Part shown: positions 43,301-51,397 of the stretch, piece by piece
Layout of the letters: each line of letters begins with the position of its first letter
Numbering within the stretch: position 1 is the stretch's first letter
Assembly: GCA_016721725.1 (NCBI GenBank)
Contig: JADKHN010000006.1
Span: 1,052,992-1,116,991, forward strand
Source: Chitinophagaceae bacterium
GTDB taxonomy: Bacteria > Bacteroidota > Bacteroidia > Chitinophagales > Chitinophagaceae
DNA length: 64,000 nt
Direction: 5' to 3'
The notes under the pieces: generated by a model
Seen by the model: the letters and a program-made list of their open reading frames with translations, nothing else
What the model was told of the DNA's origin: nothing
Database searches by the model: none
Program-made: the position numbers and the translations under genes

Positions 43301-43714
43301 GCTACCTGGCTCAACAGCAATACCATCGTCAACCCCACTTCCCTGCCGGAGGACAATATCCGGTATTACGTGGAAGTGACCACGGCCGACGGTTGCGTCG
43401 CTATGGATTCGATCAATGTCTGGCTGTACAATATGAACGAGGATATCTATGTGCCCAGCGCATTCACGCCGAATGGTGATGGCAAGAACGATGTGCTCAG
43501 GCCGATCCTGCTGGGCATGGCCGACCTCAGTTATTTCAAGGTATTCAACCGCTTTGGCGAACTGGTGTACCAGACCACTGAGAAAGGCGCCGGCTGGGAC
43601 GGCAATTACAAAGGCAAGGGACAGGATCCGGCCACATTCGTCTGGGTGGCTGAGGGGGTCACGTATAAAGGCATCATCAGGAGGAAGAAGGGGTATGCGG
43701 TGTTGATAAGATAA
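40388..43714 (+). CDS. Giant PKD-domain surface protein, tandem paralogue of the preceding gene
   Basis: The ATG at 40388 (MKKYFILIALSFITVKEIYANHTKGGW) gives 1108 residues. The N-terminal domain and C-terminal type B sorting domain (IYVPSAFTPNGDGKNDVLRP ... RRKKGYAVLIR) match those of the gene at 37604. The central part holds extra Ig-like repeats, for example two near-identical LNDTLICNIDTLQLTTTGTGSFNWSP and PYPAANAGPD segments. PKD domains are WDFDDPASGAANTSN and WRWDFGDLVV. It is probably an adhesin or matrix protein exported by T9SS. The larger size comes from repeat number, so the pair arose by tandem duplication and then repeat expansion. Confidence 0.9.
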   Translation: MKKYFILIALSFITVKEIYANHTKGGWMYYEYLGPGTIDPSKLKYKIGLNLYIDCGSILIEPTWNFSFFTGRAPYNFIQDITVNAAPDYLIDGCVTITCYPCINNVPSRCYKIINYETIVELAATPEGYIVSKERCCRIAGISNIAVPSNNYGATYTIKIPGTLEAPTAPMNTSPVFIFNDTAVVCGNNPFTLNFTATDANSDSLVYSFVDAYAGANSGAPNPGTATNPPYATVPYQAPYTGSQPLGAGVTIDPVTGVISGIAPPPGEYVICVLVKEYKNGVYIGESRKELHLKTAPCTPLVASSNFTPITCDGFTVNFTQNSSGSPTTFLWDFDDPASGAANTSNLPNPTHTFTAAGIFNIKLVVSISGQCIDSITKPIGVYPGFFPGFITSAPLCAGSPIQFTDTSRTNYGVVDSWRWDFGDLVVLNDTSHLQNPVYTYNPGGVYTVQLKVTNSKGCEKTVDIPITIHDIPALSVFPADSVYCALDSLQLTGTGVGTFNWTPNTNIFGANTATPLVFPPVPTRYYAKLTSVDGCSKTDSVFVRPLNDLTNAIAGPINICEEDTVTLTGSSNHASNISWQWGPPGTIETPLNSTTRVYPIVNTTYTLLTRWGNNCVATKTHTINVKPLAIPNAGPDGFVCAGGQTFTQLNASGGDSYQWTPVTGLSNPNIPNPIASPTIPTFYVVAVGVTGCPKLRTDTVFIDVGLLPLISTLNDTLICNIDTLQLTTTGTGSFNWSPNYMISSTTVASPLVSPDVPTWYYVQLTDAIGCQSRDSVFVDVKDHVTLGAGPDTTICQTDGFRLNSYGDALHYIWTPNTWLDFDNIKQPFTRPLSTITYHVIGNIGKCQTEDDVTIKVVPYPAANAGPDLALCPGFNAQLNATGGSRYVWSPVNFLNNRFIPNPISIRPPASIQYIVTVSDTLGCPKSVKDTVFVKVYPKAIANAGPSDTTVVKGEPLHLKASGGISYLWTPATWLNSNTIVNPTSLPEDNIRYYVEVTTADGCVAMDSINVWLYNMNEDIYVPSAFTPNGDGKNDVLRPILLGMADLSYFKVFNRFGELVYQTTEKGAGWDGNYKGKGQDPATFVWVAEGVTYKGIIRRKKGYAVLIR

Positions 43715-43724
43715 TCCCTATTTC

Positions 43725-43758
43725 AGATTTTAGATTTTAGATTTTGGATTTTAGATTG
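43725..43758 (+). repeat. Heptamer array (4.9 units of AGATTTT)
   Basis: AGATTTT x3, GGATTTT and a partial unit, 10 bases after the stop codon of the PKD protein. It lies 35 bases before a nonamer array. Confidence 0.85.
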
Positions 43759-43793
43759 CCCTGGAGTTGGAATAGCTTTTACCATTTTAAAAC

Positions 43794-43855
43794 CTTTAAA
43801 CGTCTTAAACGTCTTAAACCTTTAAACGTATTAAACGCCTTAAACGTCTCAAACC
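43794..43855 (+). repeat. Nonamer array (7 units) before the SDR gene
   Basis: Units fit NCTTAAACG (CTTTAAACG, TCTTAAACG, TCTTAAACC, an 8-bp TTTAAACG, TATTAAACG, CCTTAAACG, TCTCAAACC). This is the same unit as in the arrays at 854-916 and 1424-1477, more than 42 kb away. It ends 12 bases before the next ATG. No four-helix gene lies here. Confidence 0.85.
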
Positions 43856-43867
43856 TTCCCCCCTTCT

Positions 43868-44632
43868 ATGAACCCCATCATTCTAATCACCGGAGCCACC
43901 GCAGGGATCGGTGAAGCCTGTGCGCATAAGTTCGCCGCCAATGGATACAACCTCATCATCACCGGGCGCCGGGAGGAAAGATTGAATGCCCTGAAAACAA
44001 ACCTGGAAAATACATACGGAGTTTCTGTCCTGACCTTATGTTTTGATGTCCGGGATAAAGAAGCGGTGAATAAGGCCATTGCCGGACTTCCCGAGGCATG
44101 GACCGCCATCGATATCCTGCTCAATAATGCAGGGCTTGCCCTGGGCCGCGACAGTTTTGAAGAAGCTGATATGGACGACTGGGAGACCATGCTCGATACC
44201 AATGTAAACGGTCTGCTCTATGTTACCCGGGCCGTGCTGCCTTTCATGACCGAAAGAAAGAAAGGGCATATCATCAACCTGGGTTCGATCGCCGGCAAGG
44301 AAGTTTACGAGAAGGGGAACGTATATTGCGCAAGTAAATTTGCGGTAGACGCTTTGTCAAAATCGATGCGCATCGACCTCATGAAGTACGGCATCAAGGT
44401 CACGGCCATACACCCGGGTGCAGTGGAGACCGAGTTTTCCATCGTTCGTTTCAAGGGTGAGACCGTAAAAGCCGCAGCGGCATATGAAGGGTTTATACCA
44501 CTTACCGCAGGGGATATTGCGGACAGCATCTATTATTGCGCCGGTTTGCCTCCCCATGTATGCATTAACGACCTCGTTATCACCTGTTTACAACAAGCCG
44601 GGACCTACTATTTCCACAAATCCGGCAAGTAA
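43868..44632 (+). CDS. Short-chain dehydrogenase/reductase (YdfG-like)
   Basis: This 254-residue classical SDR has TGATAGIGEACA (cofactor loop, residues 9-20), LLNNAGLALG, the catalytic serine in NLGSIAG, YCASKFAVDA with the YxxxK pair, and the IHPGAVETEF substrate loop. The segment DVRDKEAV near residue 60, with TGRREERL after strand 2, suggests an NADPH preference. The closest-looking group is YdfG, a 3-hydroxy acid/serine dehydrogenase; this is inference. A nonamer array occupies its upstream region. Confidence 0.9.
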   Translation: MNPIILITGATAGIGEACAHKFAANGYNLIITGRREERLNALKTNLENTYGVSVLTLCFDVRDKEAVNKAIAGLPEAWTAIDILLNNAGLALGRDSFEEADMDDWETMLDTNVNGLLYVTRAVLPFMTERKKGHIINLGSIAGKEVYEKGNVYCASKFAVDALSKSMRIDLMKYGIKVTAIHPGAVETEFSIVRFKGETVKAAAAYEGFIPLTAGDIADSIYYCAGLPPHVCINDLVITCLQQAGTYYFHKSGK

Positions 44633-44786
44633 TAAAGAATTAATACAAACTGGCACAATATTGGCAATATCAATTGCGTTCATTGTATGTTATAACCCTT
44701 TACTTTTTTTTACCGTTTACTTGCGGGATGAAATAAAAAGTTGTAACATTGGTTTCTTAATCCGGATATCCCAAGCATAACTCAAA

Positions 44787-45260
44787 ATGAAAAACCTTTT
44801 ACTCACCACTATAATACTGGCTTCTTCCCTGCTTGGGCTACAGCCCAGGGCGCAGGAGATCATCCGACAGGCCCCCTGCTCATTACCCACCATACTGGAA
44901 CAAGCCGACAGCATCAAAAAGCATTTAGCCGACCTGGGTTTCATCGTGGTGAAGGAAGCTTCCATGCAGATGGAGAGTCAATATGAGATGCCCGTGATCG
45001 TTCCGCTGAATGAAGGCAGTTGGTACCAGTTCGTTTTCATCGGGGATGTGACTTCAAAATTATACGAAGTAAGGATGTACGACTGGAATGAGAAACAAGT
45101 GGTTTATCAGAAAAAGATGTGGGGCGATGTGGACGGCAATGTGATCAGTTATTCCTACATACCCCAGTTCTCGGAATACCACATGATCAAACCGGTTCAG
45201 GTCAATAAAAAGAAAAAGAACCTTTGCGGCTATGTGATGCTGCTGAAGAAGGTCAAATGA
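44787..45260 (+). CDS. Exported hypothetical protein
   Basis: This 157-residue protein has a signal peptide MKNLLLTTIILASSLLGLQPRAQ, followed by about 135 residues with beta and alpha character: LPTILEQADSIKKHLADLGF, WYQFVFIGDVTSKLYEVRMYDW and a basic VNKKKKNLCGYVMLLKKVK tail. I recognise no domain. It is a single-gene unit ended by the terminator at 45286. Confidence 0.75.
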   Translation: MKNLLLTTIILASSLLGLQPRAQEIIRQAPCSLPTILEQADSIKKHLADLGFIVVKEASMQMESQYEMPVIVPLNEGSWYQFVFIGDVTSKLYEVRMYDWNEKQVVYQKKMWGDVDGNVISYSYIPQFSEYHMIKPVQVNKKKKNLCGYVMLLKKVK

Positions 45261-45285
45261 TACTTTTTGCTTGGTAATTCTAACA

Positions 45286-45317
45286 GGGTCCCGTTTTGTA
45301 CCGGGGCCTTTTTTTAT
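45286..45317 (+). terminator. Terminator after the exported hypothetical gene
   Basis: The stem GGTCCCG / CGGGGCC (one G-T pair) with a short loop is followed by seven T. It separates this gene from the convergent regulator at 45324. Confidence 0.8.
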
Positions 45318-45323
45318 ACCTGG

Positions 45324-46073
45324 TCATATCTTACCCGCCAGCGCCTGCTGGAGAAAATCCCTTTTCCGGCGGGCGACCTCCACTTTGGCGTCGTCACTCA
45401 TCATCAGTATCCCCTGCCTGTCGTAAGACCGGATATGCATGGGATTCACCAGGTGCGATTTATGTACCCGCAGGAAGCTCTGCCCGGTCAGCATCTCATC
45501 ATATTCTTTTAGGGTCTTGGCGGATACAAAGACCTTGTTCCCCGCCAGGAAGATATGGGTATAATTGCTTTCTGCCTGTAAGCGGATGATCTCATCGATC
45601 TGCACATATTTCACTTCCGTGGCATCGGCCAGGGCGAGTTTGAATTTCCGGGTATTGGCCTGGGAGATGTTCTGGATGAAATTGCGGAAAAGGATCTGCC
45701 CCGCAGGTGCAAAGATGCGTTTGGCCTTGAAGCGGTCGATGGCCTTTTTCAGTTCCGATTCGTCGATGGGTTTCAACAGGTAATCCAGGGCACTGAAGCG
45801 TATGGCCTGTATGGCGAATTCGTTGTAAGCGGTGGTGAAGATCACTTCAAAGTTCCATTTGTCGATCGTGGTAAGGAGATCGAAACCACTTTGATGCGGC
45901 ATTTGTATATCCAGGAAAACAATATCGGGTTCAAAAGAGGCGATAATGGGCATAGCTTCCCTGGCGCTTCGGGCAGATCGAATGGCAGTCACATCCGGGC
46001 AGTATTGCACCAGCAACCAGTTCATCAGGTCGATCGACCCCTGTTCATCATCGACGATCATCGCTTTTATCAT
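45324..46073 (-). CDS. LytTR-type response regulator
   Basis: This 249-residue regulator has a receiver domain with IVDDEQGSIDLMNWLL, the phosphoacceptor aspartate in IVFLDIQMPHQSG, and FTTAYNEFAIQAI. A linker and a LytTR DNA-binding domain follow (EVKYVQIDEIIRLQAESNYTHIF; RVHKSHLVNPMHI). It overlaps the kinase gene as ATGA (46070-46073), so the two are a translationally coupled pair. Confidence 0.95.
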   Translation of the reverse strand: MIKAMIVDDEQGSIDLMNWLLVQYCPDVTAIRSARSAREAMPIIASFEPDIVFLDIQMPHQSGFDLLTTIDKWNFEVIFTTAYNEFAIQAIRFSALDYLLKPIDESELKKAIDRFKAKRIFAPAGQILFRNFIQNISQANTRKFKLALADATEVKYVQIDEIIRLQAESNYTHIFLAGNKVFVSAKTLKEYDEMLTGQSFLRVHKSHLVNPMHIRSYDRQGILMMSDDAKVEVARRKRDFLQQALAGKI

Positions 46074-49000
46074 GACATTTCTGGATTATAATAAGGAATG
46101 GTGATGGTCACCCGGGTCCCGGACGGTTCATTTTGCGGGTTGTACAGATCGGTGATCTCAACCTTTGCGGGTTTCCCGGTTTTTTTCTGAAGGAGTTCAA
46201 GTCTTTCACGGATGATGTTGATGCCCTTGCTTTCATGGACCTTTGAGCTCAGTTTCATCTGTTGTACGGTAGCCGACTTGGTACGCCCAACCCCGTTGTC
46301 CTCAATGATGCAGGTGAGGTAATCTTCGGCCGCGCCGGAGAAGCGTATGCTGAGCTTCTTATCCCCCTCCTTATGCAGTAGCCCATGCCAGATCGCATTC
46401 TCCGCGAAAGGCTGTACCATCAGCGAAGGCACCAGCACCATTTCCCCGGAGAGTTGTTCATCCATGGTGATCGAATAACTGAACGACTGGTCGAATCGCA
46501 GGGATTCCAGTTCCACATACATATTCAGGATCCTCAACTCCTCATCCAGGGCAGTGAAATTCTGATCGGCATGATTCAGCAGTGAACGCAGAAAATTGGA
46601 AAAGACGGTCAGGTATTTATAAGCCCGGGTGGTTTGCTGCGAAACGATCAGGTGCTGAATGGAACTGAGCGAATTGAACAGGAAATGAGGATTCATCTGC
46701 AAGCGCAGGTTCAGGAATTTGGATTCCGCCATTTTCACATTCAGTTCCATCAATTCCAGCTGACTTTTCTTCATGGCATCCATGGCCATGGCGCGGGAGA
46801 TCTTAGCCGAGCAGATGGAAGCTATCGTTTCCAGTGTCTTCAACTGCCGGCGGTTGAAAAAATTCCGCCTGGGATGTTCAGAATCGATGACGCCAATGAC
46901 ACGATTATCGTGAATGATGGGTACACTGATCTCCGAAAGGCGCCGTTCGTCGTCAACGATATAACGATCATCCTTAGAGGTATCGCCAATGACAACCGGG
47001 TGTCCGCTAGCGGCAACGGAACCTACGATCCCTTTACCCATCGGGATCTCGATCGGGTTGGTGATCTCGAAAGCGTTGAGATTCTTGGGTCCGTAAGCGG
47101 CTTTTTGCACCAGGGTGTTTTTCTGCCTGTCCACGAGGTAGATCACACAATCGGTGAATCCCATCCGGGAGATACAATTTCGGGAAATGTCCCAAAGGAT
47201 ATCATCCACACCCGAATGCTCATAACCCGATTTGGTGAAATAGTCGATCAGCCCATCCAGTTCGCGTTCCTTTTTCCGTTTCCGGAAATACCGGATCGTT
47301 CCGTAAACTACCAGGGCCATCCCCAGGAGGCAAAGGATCCGGAACCAGGTTTGTTGCCACCAGGGTTTCCCGATGACCAGGGTTATAGGGTAGGCGCCGC
47401 TGAACCAATTCAACCCATCGTATGAAGACCTGATCTCAAATTGATATTCACCCGGAGGCAATTTACTGTAGGTGACATTTCCCAAAGTGGCCGGTGTTTT
47501 CCAATTATTATCAAACGCCTTAAGCCGATAGAGGTACTGAATCTTTTTTCCCCCGGCTAGTTCGCCGGAAGAAAAATAAAAAGCGAAGGAAGAACTGTTG
47601 TATGGGAAACGAAGGCTTTCCCCTTTGGTGAACCGGTACATCGTGTCGGCCGTTTGAAGGGCGCTGATAACCGGGTGCAAAGGCAGGCTGATGCTGTTCA
47701 TATCACCAGGATAGAACCAGGTCAGTCCTTTGTCGGTTCCCCAGAACATTTCACCCGAAGCGCTCTTATGGCAGGAGCGCATACGAAATCCGGCGTGACT
47801 GAATCCATAACCTTCTTCATAAACTGCGAATTTCTGGCTTCGGGGATCGTACCGGGTGATGCAATTGAGGTTACCGATCCATATAAAGCCGTTATCGTCT
47901 TTCAATATACCTTCGCAACGGTCGTTTCGCATTCCGTTGCTGCGGTTATAGGTCCGTGTTGAACCCGATGAAGTGATGATGGTCAATCCGCCGGGCGTAC
48001 CGATATAGGTATTGCCCAGGTCATCTTCATTGATCGCCAGTACATTGTTTTGGGGCAGCCCGTTATCGGTGCTGAAATGTTTGAGTGAATTGTTGAAGGC
48101 ATCAAAACACCAGGCTCCCTTTGTAGTTCCGATCCACATACGACCATTTCTATCCTTCCATAATGTATTGCAGGGGATCTTGCTGACCGGTGATAAGACC
48201 GGGTGATCGCTGAAGGAGATCACCTGGTTTGATCTTTTTTCGATCATACAGGTTCCTTTCAGGGTACCGATCCATTCATTTCCGTCCTTATCGGTGGTCA
48301 TTTCATTGATCCAGTTGGATGGCAAGCCTTCAAGACCGCGTGGCATGGAATCGGAAAAATGCCGGATGGTACGCAGGTTCTTATCAATTACCAATACACC
48401 ATACCTGCTGGTGCCCACCCACAGATCACCCGACACTTCAAAATCAAGCGCCCTGATGGTCTCCTCCTTACTGATGTTGATGCCGTTTGGCAGGAAACAG
48501 GGTACATAAACGGTTTCATTGGTCAACCGGTTCCAGCTGATCAGCCTGTCCTGGGCTCCCATCCAGACCGTTCCGTCTTTTCCGGTGACCACCGATTGAA
48601 TGAAGCCATCAAAGACCTCTCCCTTCGCATCGAGGAAATAAGGCTTGGAATAAGCTTGCTTTTGTTTCACATTCAAATAATGAAGGCCCGAGGTTTGCGA
48701 GGTTATCATCAGGTATCCCGACGTATCATAACTTACCCAATAGGGGTTATTTCCACCGATGCTGCTTTGATCCAGCGGGTCGTGGGGCCAGTGATAAAGT
48801 TTTTCGTCCCTGAGGTTAAGGAAATACATGCCGGAAAAACGGCTGGTGATCGCAAAATACTCATTCCCCATGCTGGCGATATACCGGAGGTTGGCCGCGA
48901 TGGGTTTCCCATATTGGTCATGAAGGTTCCGGTATTCACGAATCACTTTCTGCCCGGATATACTGATCCGGTAAAACACATCTCCTTCAGGGGGGTAGGC

Positions 49001-49609
49001 CAGCAGTTCATCGTTACTGATCGGGGCTGCACTCATCAGTCTGGGGAAACGCATGTCCAGCGTGACCTTCATCAGGGAATAATCCACGATGATCAGCCGT
49101 CCGTTGTTCACAAATCCCAGGCGATCCTCATCAACCCGAAAGATCAGGCGGGTCCGTGAAGGAATAAGACTGTCTTCCGGGAAAGGAAGTGGTATCAGAG
49201 AATAGGAATTCTTGTCCTTTCGCCAGAAATGATGGTAGCCCCTTAATGCAATTACGCCCCTGCTTTTTGTATGGAAGATGGAAAGCAATCCTTTCGAGGT
49301 ATCCGGTGTTTCGAATTTCAGCGAACGAAAGATCCGGCGGCGGTCGAGGAGCAATAGGTTTTGGGCACCTGTTCTTATCCAAACTTCATTTTCCGAATCA
49401 ACCAGTACCTTGTCGACATAATTATCCCCCAGGACCGGGTATTTGTATTTATGATAGGTGGTGATCCGGTTACCGTCGAAACTATTCAACCCTTCCGTGG
49501 TGCCGATCCATAAGATCCCGTTCTGGTCCCGTGCGGCGGAATTCACGTTGTTGTCGCTCAACCCTTCTGCCGTGCTCAGGTGATAAAAGGCCGGAGCCTG
49601 TGAGAACAC
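46070..49609 (-). CDS. Giant propeller-type sensor histidine kinase (LytS family)
   Basis: From the GTG at 49609 the protein has 1179 residues. Two seven-bladed regulator propellers fill about residues 1-640 (NGILWIGTTEGLNSFDG; NEWIGTLKGTCMIEKRS). A Y_Y_Y domain follows at about 660-735 (YRLKAFDNNWKTPA), a membrane helix near 755-775, a GAF domain at about 800-935, and a LytS-type kinase: MNPHFLFNSLSSIQHLI with the histidine near 973 and an ATP site VGRTKSAT/GINIIRERLELL. The signal peptide is missing from this start. It is encoded immediately upstream in frame, reachable only from a CTG at 49667-49669. The periplasmic propeller would sense glycan or another ligand and signal to the LytTR partner. 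Confidence 0.92.
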   Translation of the reverse strand: MFSQAPAFYHLSTAEGLSDNNVNSAARDQNGILWIGTTEGLNSFDGNRITTYHKYKYPVLGDNYVDKVLVDSENEVWIRTGAQNLLLLDRRRIFRSLKFETPDTSKGLLSIFHTKSRGVIALRGYHHFWRKDKNSYSLIPLPFPEDSLIPSRTRLIFRVDEDRLGFVNNGRLIIVDYSLMKVTLDMRFPRLMSAAPISNDELLAYPPEGDVFYRISISGQKVIREYRNLHDQYGKPIAANLRYIASMGNEYFAITSRFSGMYFLNLRDEKLYHWPHDPLDQSSIGGNNPYWVSYDTSGYLMITSQTSGLHYLNVKQKQAYSKPYFLDAKGEVFDGFIQSVVTGKDGTVWMGAQDRLISWNRLTNETVYVPCFLPNGINISKEETIRALDFEVSGDLWVGTSRYGVLVIDKNLRTIRHFSDSMPRGLEGLPSNWINEMTTDKDGNEWIGTLKGTCMIEKRSNQVISFSDHPVLSPVSKIPCNTLWKDRNGRMWIGTTKGAWCFDAFNNSLKHFSTDNGLPQNNVLAINEDDLGNTYIGTPGGLTIITSSGSTRTYNRSNGMRNDRCEGILKDDNGFIWIGNLNCITRYDPRSQKFAVYEEGYGFSHAGFRMRSCHKSASGEMFWGTDKGLTWFYPGDMNSISLPLHPVISALQTADTMYRFTKGESLRFPYNSSSFAFYFSSGELAGGKKIQYLYRLKAFDNNWKTPATLGNVTYSKLPPGEYQFEIRSSYDGLNWFSGAYPITLVIGKPWWQQTWFRILCLLGMALVVYGTIRYFRKRKKERELDGLIDYFTKSGYEHSGVDDILWDISRNCISRMGFTDCVIYLVDRQKNTLVQKAAYGPKNLNAFEITNPIEIPMGKGIVGSVAASGHPVVIGDTSKDDRYIVDDERRLSEISVPIIHDNRVIGVIDSEHPRRNFFNRRQLKTLETIASICSAKISRAMAMDAMKKSQLELMELNVKMAESKFLNLRLQMNPHFLFNSLSSIQHLIVSQQTTRAYKYLTVFSNFLRSLLNHADQNFTALDEELRILNMYVELESLRFDQSFSYSITMDEQLSGEMVLVPSLMVQPFAENAIWHGLLHKEGDKKLSIRFSGAAEDYLTCIIEDNGVGRTKSATVQQMKLSSKVHESKGINIIRERLELLQKKTGKPAKVEITDLYNPQNEPSGTRVTITIPYYNPEMS

Positions 49610-49734
49610 AGGCCGGCTTGACGTTAGAAAAAAGGCCAGGAATGCTATATTGCTTATACTCCGTAACAGCGATTCGGGTTTTTATTATGTATGTTGAAAA
49701 TACTCTTTTTCTGCCTCATTTTTCATGCGATATC

Positions 49735-51321
49735 TTAATTGGATCGCTTCACAGCATCCAACTGATCTTTCAGTTCCAGGATATAAAGGGTGAGCTCTTC
49801 CACTTTTTCCATAAGCTTCCTCGTTATGTCACCCAAAGGCACCCCACTCTTTTCCAATTCTGTGGCGGCAGGTATGTTCGGGAGATGTTTGTGCTTATTG
49901 ATGTAAGCCTTGACATCACTGAGGGGCATTAATGCATAGTTATTCTCAAATACGTAATCCGGCCAGTTGGCCACCGGTGATGTCGTAAATTCAGTAGCGA
50001 TCACTTTGCCTTCAACTGACAGGGTATAGCCCGATGCATAATTGCCGGTGCCCATATTGAATTGATTCACTTTATTCAGGTAAAAACGTTTGGTACTTGA
50101 TCCTATGCTTCCATCCAGTATCAGTTGCCCTCCATTGAACCCTTTCCCAATGATGAAATCATTGCCAATATTGCCGCCAAAACCAACATTGCCAAAAGTG
50201 GAAGTACCGCCCGTGTGGTTAAATTCAATAATTGGGGAAACGGCTGAGAGATTGATCCCGGCACTATTCACCTCTTGAACCACACTCAAATCCCCCTGAA
50301 CCCGTGTATCCCCGTTCACATCGAACTTATAAAAGGAACTTGCCACACCAACTCCTACATTCCCGTTCTCACTGACATAGAACCGGTCTGATCCGCTGGT
50401 TCTGACAATGAACTTGCCCGTAGCATTGGACAGGTTGGTGCCGATCTTGATATCGTTATCCACCAATTGAATGAACCCTTTATCGGTCCCGGCATTTTGC
50501 AACTGCAGTATCGGGTTTGTACTGTTGAGGGTAAGCATTGATGATGGCGCAGTGGTACCGATACCCACCCACCCATTCTCATTGATCATCATACGGTCGA
50601 GAGCCTTGGTTTGAAACACCAGGTTACCGGTCGTATTGGTTGAATTGGTTCCGATCTTCAGGTCGTTGGTCAACACTTGCAAAAACCCCTTGTTCACATC
50701 GCCGGTCCGTATTTGCAAGACCGGGTTAGTACCATTGATGGTCAGGGCTGAAGCTGATGTCGCCGTACCGATACCGATATTACCGTTTTCATCAAAGGTC
50801 ATCCGATCGACAGCTTTGGTAGACAGTACCAGGTTGCCTGTTGCATTTGTGCCATAGGTTCCCAGTTTCAGATCATTGTTGTTCACTTGCAGGAATCCTT
50901 TGGCAGTCCCTGCATTCAGTAGTTGAATGGCAGGATTGGAGGCATTGATGGCAAGTTTTTCACCCGGGCTATTGGTGCCTATTCCTACATTTCCGGAATT
51001 CATGTTAAAGATATTGGCGCCGGAGATATCCCAGTTCTTCTGATAACTGTGTTGCAATTCGGCCCAACCGCCATTAACATCGCCACGGAATATCCAATAA
51101 CCATAGGTATTGATATCAAAAACAGTTAGTCCAACCGCTGGTGAAGCGATATTGGACCGTTCCAGAGAAGTGAGCCTGGGCATCAGCAATCCTTTGGAGT
51201 TGCTTTTGATGTCGAGCATGGCTGTATTGTCAGGCTGCGATCCGTCATTATTCACGGAAACACTTTGTGCATGTAACAGGGCGGGGAAAAGCAGAAACGC
51301 GATCAGGGAATATTTTTTCAT
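49735..51321 (-). CDS. Secreted tail-fibre-like protein with three 70-residue repeats
   Basis: This 528-residue protein has a signal peptide MKKYSLIAFLLFPALLHAQ, then a conserved head (NTAMLDIKSNSKGLLMPRL; DINTYGYWIFRGDVNGGW). Residues 110-319 are three 70-residue repeats, each with GNVGIGT, NPxxQL and DLKxGT/DRM segments. A further single region follows, then a C-terminal stalk (NWPDYVFENNYALMPLSDV) and a coiled coil ending LYILELKDQLDAVK. This resembles phage tail-fibre and S74-peptidase-region proteins seen in many Bacteroidetes. It is a paralogue of the gene at 54370. A shared -7 variant (TACCTTGG, 51339-51346) precedes it. Confidence 0.82.
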   Translation of the reverse strand: MKKYSLIAFLLFPALLHAQSVSVNNDGSQPDNTAMLDIKSNSKGLLMPRLTSLERSNIASPAVGLTVFDINTYGYWIFRGDVNGGWAELQHSYQKNWDISGANIFNMNSGNVGIGTNSPGEKLAINASNPAIQLLNAGTAKGFLQVNNNDLKLGTYGTNATGNLVLSTKAVDRMTFDENGNIGIGTATSASALTINGTNPVLQIRTGDVNKGFLQVLTNDLKIGTNSTNTTGNLVFQTKALDRMMINENGWVGIGTTAPSSMLTLNSTNPILQLQNAGTDKGFIQLVDNDIKIGTNLSNATGKFIVRTSGSDRFYVSENGNVGVGVASSFYKFDVNGDTRVQGDLSVVQEVNSAGINLSAVSPIIEFNHTGGTSTFGNVGFGGNIGNDFIIGKGFNGGQLILDGSIGSSTKRFYLNKVNQFNMGTGNYASGYTLSVEGKVIATEFTTSPVANWPDYVFENNYALMPLSDVKAYINKHKHLPNIPAATELEKSGVPLGDITRKLMEKVEELTLYILELKDQLDAVKRSN

Positions 51322-51338
51322 ATTTTTCTATTTGAGGA

Positions 51339-51346
51339 CCAAGGTA
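51339..51346 (-). promoter_or_regulatory. Promoter box TACCTTGG before the tail-fibre-like gene
   Basis: This matches TAnnTTTG with one mismatch and lies 17 nt before the ATG at 51321. The identical box lies 18 nt before the paralogue at 55509. Confidence 0.5.
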
Positions 51347-51397
51347 ACCCGTCAGCTTACGTGAGAAGCGGACCGGTTAGTTAAAGGTCATTTGCTT

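Noticed and set aside
46634..49159. Rightward open frames of more than 250 codons opposite the sensor kinase
   Set aside because: They are antisense to the kinase and propeller coding sequence and show no domain.
46070..49609. Hybrid two-component system (HTCS) of a polysaccharide locus
   Set aside because: There is no receiver or AraC-type domain after the kinase; the kinase is of the LytS type with a separate LytTR partner.
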